Assembly: GCA_030600865.1 (NCBI GenBank)
Contig: JAUVUS010000188.1
Location: 1-5,708, forward strand
Direction: 5' to 3'
DNA: 5,708 nucleotides
DNA from: Bacteroidales bacterium
GTDB lineage: Bacteria; Bacteroidota; Bacteroidia; Bacteroidales; UBA12077
A model generated the notes under the pieces. That model did not search any database. It saw only the letters and a list, made by a program, of their open reading frames with translations, and was not told the DNA's origin. The position numbers and the translations under genes were made by a program. Shown here one piece after another: positions 5,548 through 5,708 of the stretch. The stretch's first letter is position 1, and each line of letters opens with the position of its first letter.

Positions 5548-5708
5548 TGGCGGATACTTGGCTTCTTTTATTGCGTTTTCAGCTTCTGCGACCGTTTTGA
5601 CCATCGGGATTATCAGACCTCTTGCTCCTGCATCAAGGCTTCGGTGTATCCAGACAGGATCATTAAATGGCAAACGTGCTACGGGAACAGTATCAAAGGC
5701 ATCTATTG
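5545..5708 (-). pseudogene. Internal fragment of an HpcH/HpaI-family aldolase, broken at one end and cut by the window edge at the other
   Basis: Reading leftward from the right edge, 54 codons are open: IDAFDTVPVARLPFNDP, then VWIHRSLDAGARGLIIPMV, then KTVAEAENAIKEAKYPPR. This matches the central region of HpcH/HpaI aldolases, metal-dependent class II enzymes such as 4-hydroxy-2-oxoheptanedioate aldolase and 2-keto-3-deoxy-L-rhamnonate aldolase. Their pattern is R-x-x-(W/F)-N-(D/E)-P-V, LD-G, PMV, A, then YPP-x-G-x-RG-x-G. The Arg before PFNDP probably corresponds to the catalytic arginine of HpaI. Just where Gly-x-Arg-Gly-x-Gly should follow YPP, the sequence becomes RVHDCKG and the family match ends. 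The metal-binding Glu and Asp would lie beyond this point and are missing. The +1 frame gives KGTRL and then a stop, so a simple one-base error does not restore it. The substrate cannot be assigned. The 47% GC is unlike the rest of the window. Confidence 0.75.

Noticed and set aside
5544..5600. C-terminal 19 codons of the 5391 frame
   Set aside because: They are antisense to the aldolase fragment and high in GC, so they arise from the junction rather than from the original gene.

Overview
The window looks like AT-rich DNA of a member of the Bacteroidota. It has an ECF sigma factor, a FecR-type anti-sigma factor with the Bacteroidota C-terminal domain, and a TonB-dependent receptor with an STN domain and a carboxypeptidase-regulatory-like domain. 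It also has an M64 peptidase lipoprotein, and no strong Shine-Dalgarno sequences before its genes. A finer placement is not possible from sequence reading alone.

Layout. Positions 1-1130 (minus strand) hold most of an M64 (IgA-peptidase family) zinc metallopeptidase with a lipoprotein signal; its C-terminus lies beyond the left edge. A 111-bp divergent gap (1131-1241) follows, with a possible Bacteroidota-type promoter and a perfect 14-bp palindrome that spans the TTG start of the next gene. Positions 1242-5244 (plus strand) are a compact three-gene cell-surface-signalling operon: ECF sigma factor, FecR-like anti-sigma factor (12-nt gap) and an 885-residue TonB-dependent receptor (29-nt overlap). 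Ligand binding at the outer membrane is expected to pass from the receptor's periplasmic STN domain to the FecR periplasmic part and release the sigma factor. The ligand cannot be read from the sequence. No SusD-like partner follows, so this looks more like a FecA-type transducer than a classical SusCD glycan importer.

Positions 5250-5323 carry a composite palindromic repeat of the REP/MITE-like kind. After it, a 14-bp hairpin overlaps the ATG of a short plus-strand frame (5391 onward). The first 50 codons of that frame resemble the N-terminus of the FecR protein in this window. That frame breaks near 5541-5547, where GC content jumps from about 26% to 47% (hand count). The last 165 bases are the middle of an HpcH/HpaI-family aldolase on the minus strand, also broken at the same point. 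The right end is therefore a junction between two unrelated, truncated genes, caused either by a real rearrangement or by an assembly chimera.

No tRNA, rRNA, CRISPR array or complete insertion sequence was seen. Apart from the signalling operon, the points most worth attention are the right-end junction, the start-codon hairpin at 5353-5392 and the non-ATG sigma start inside a palindrome.
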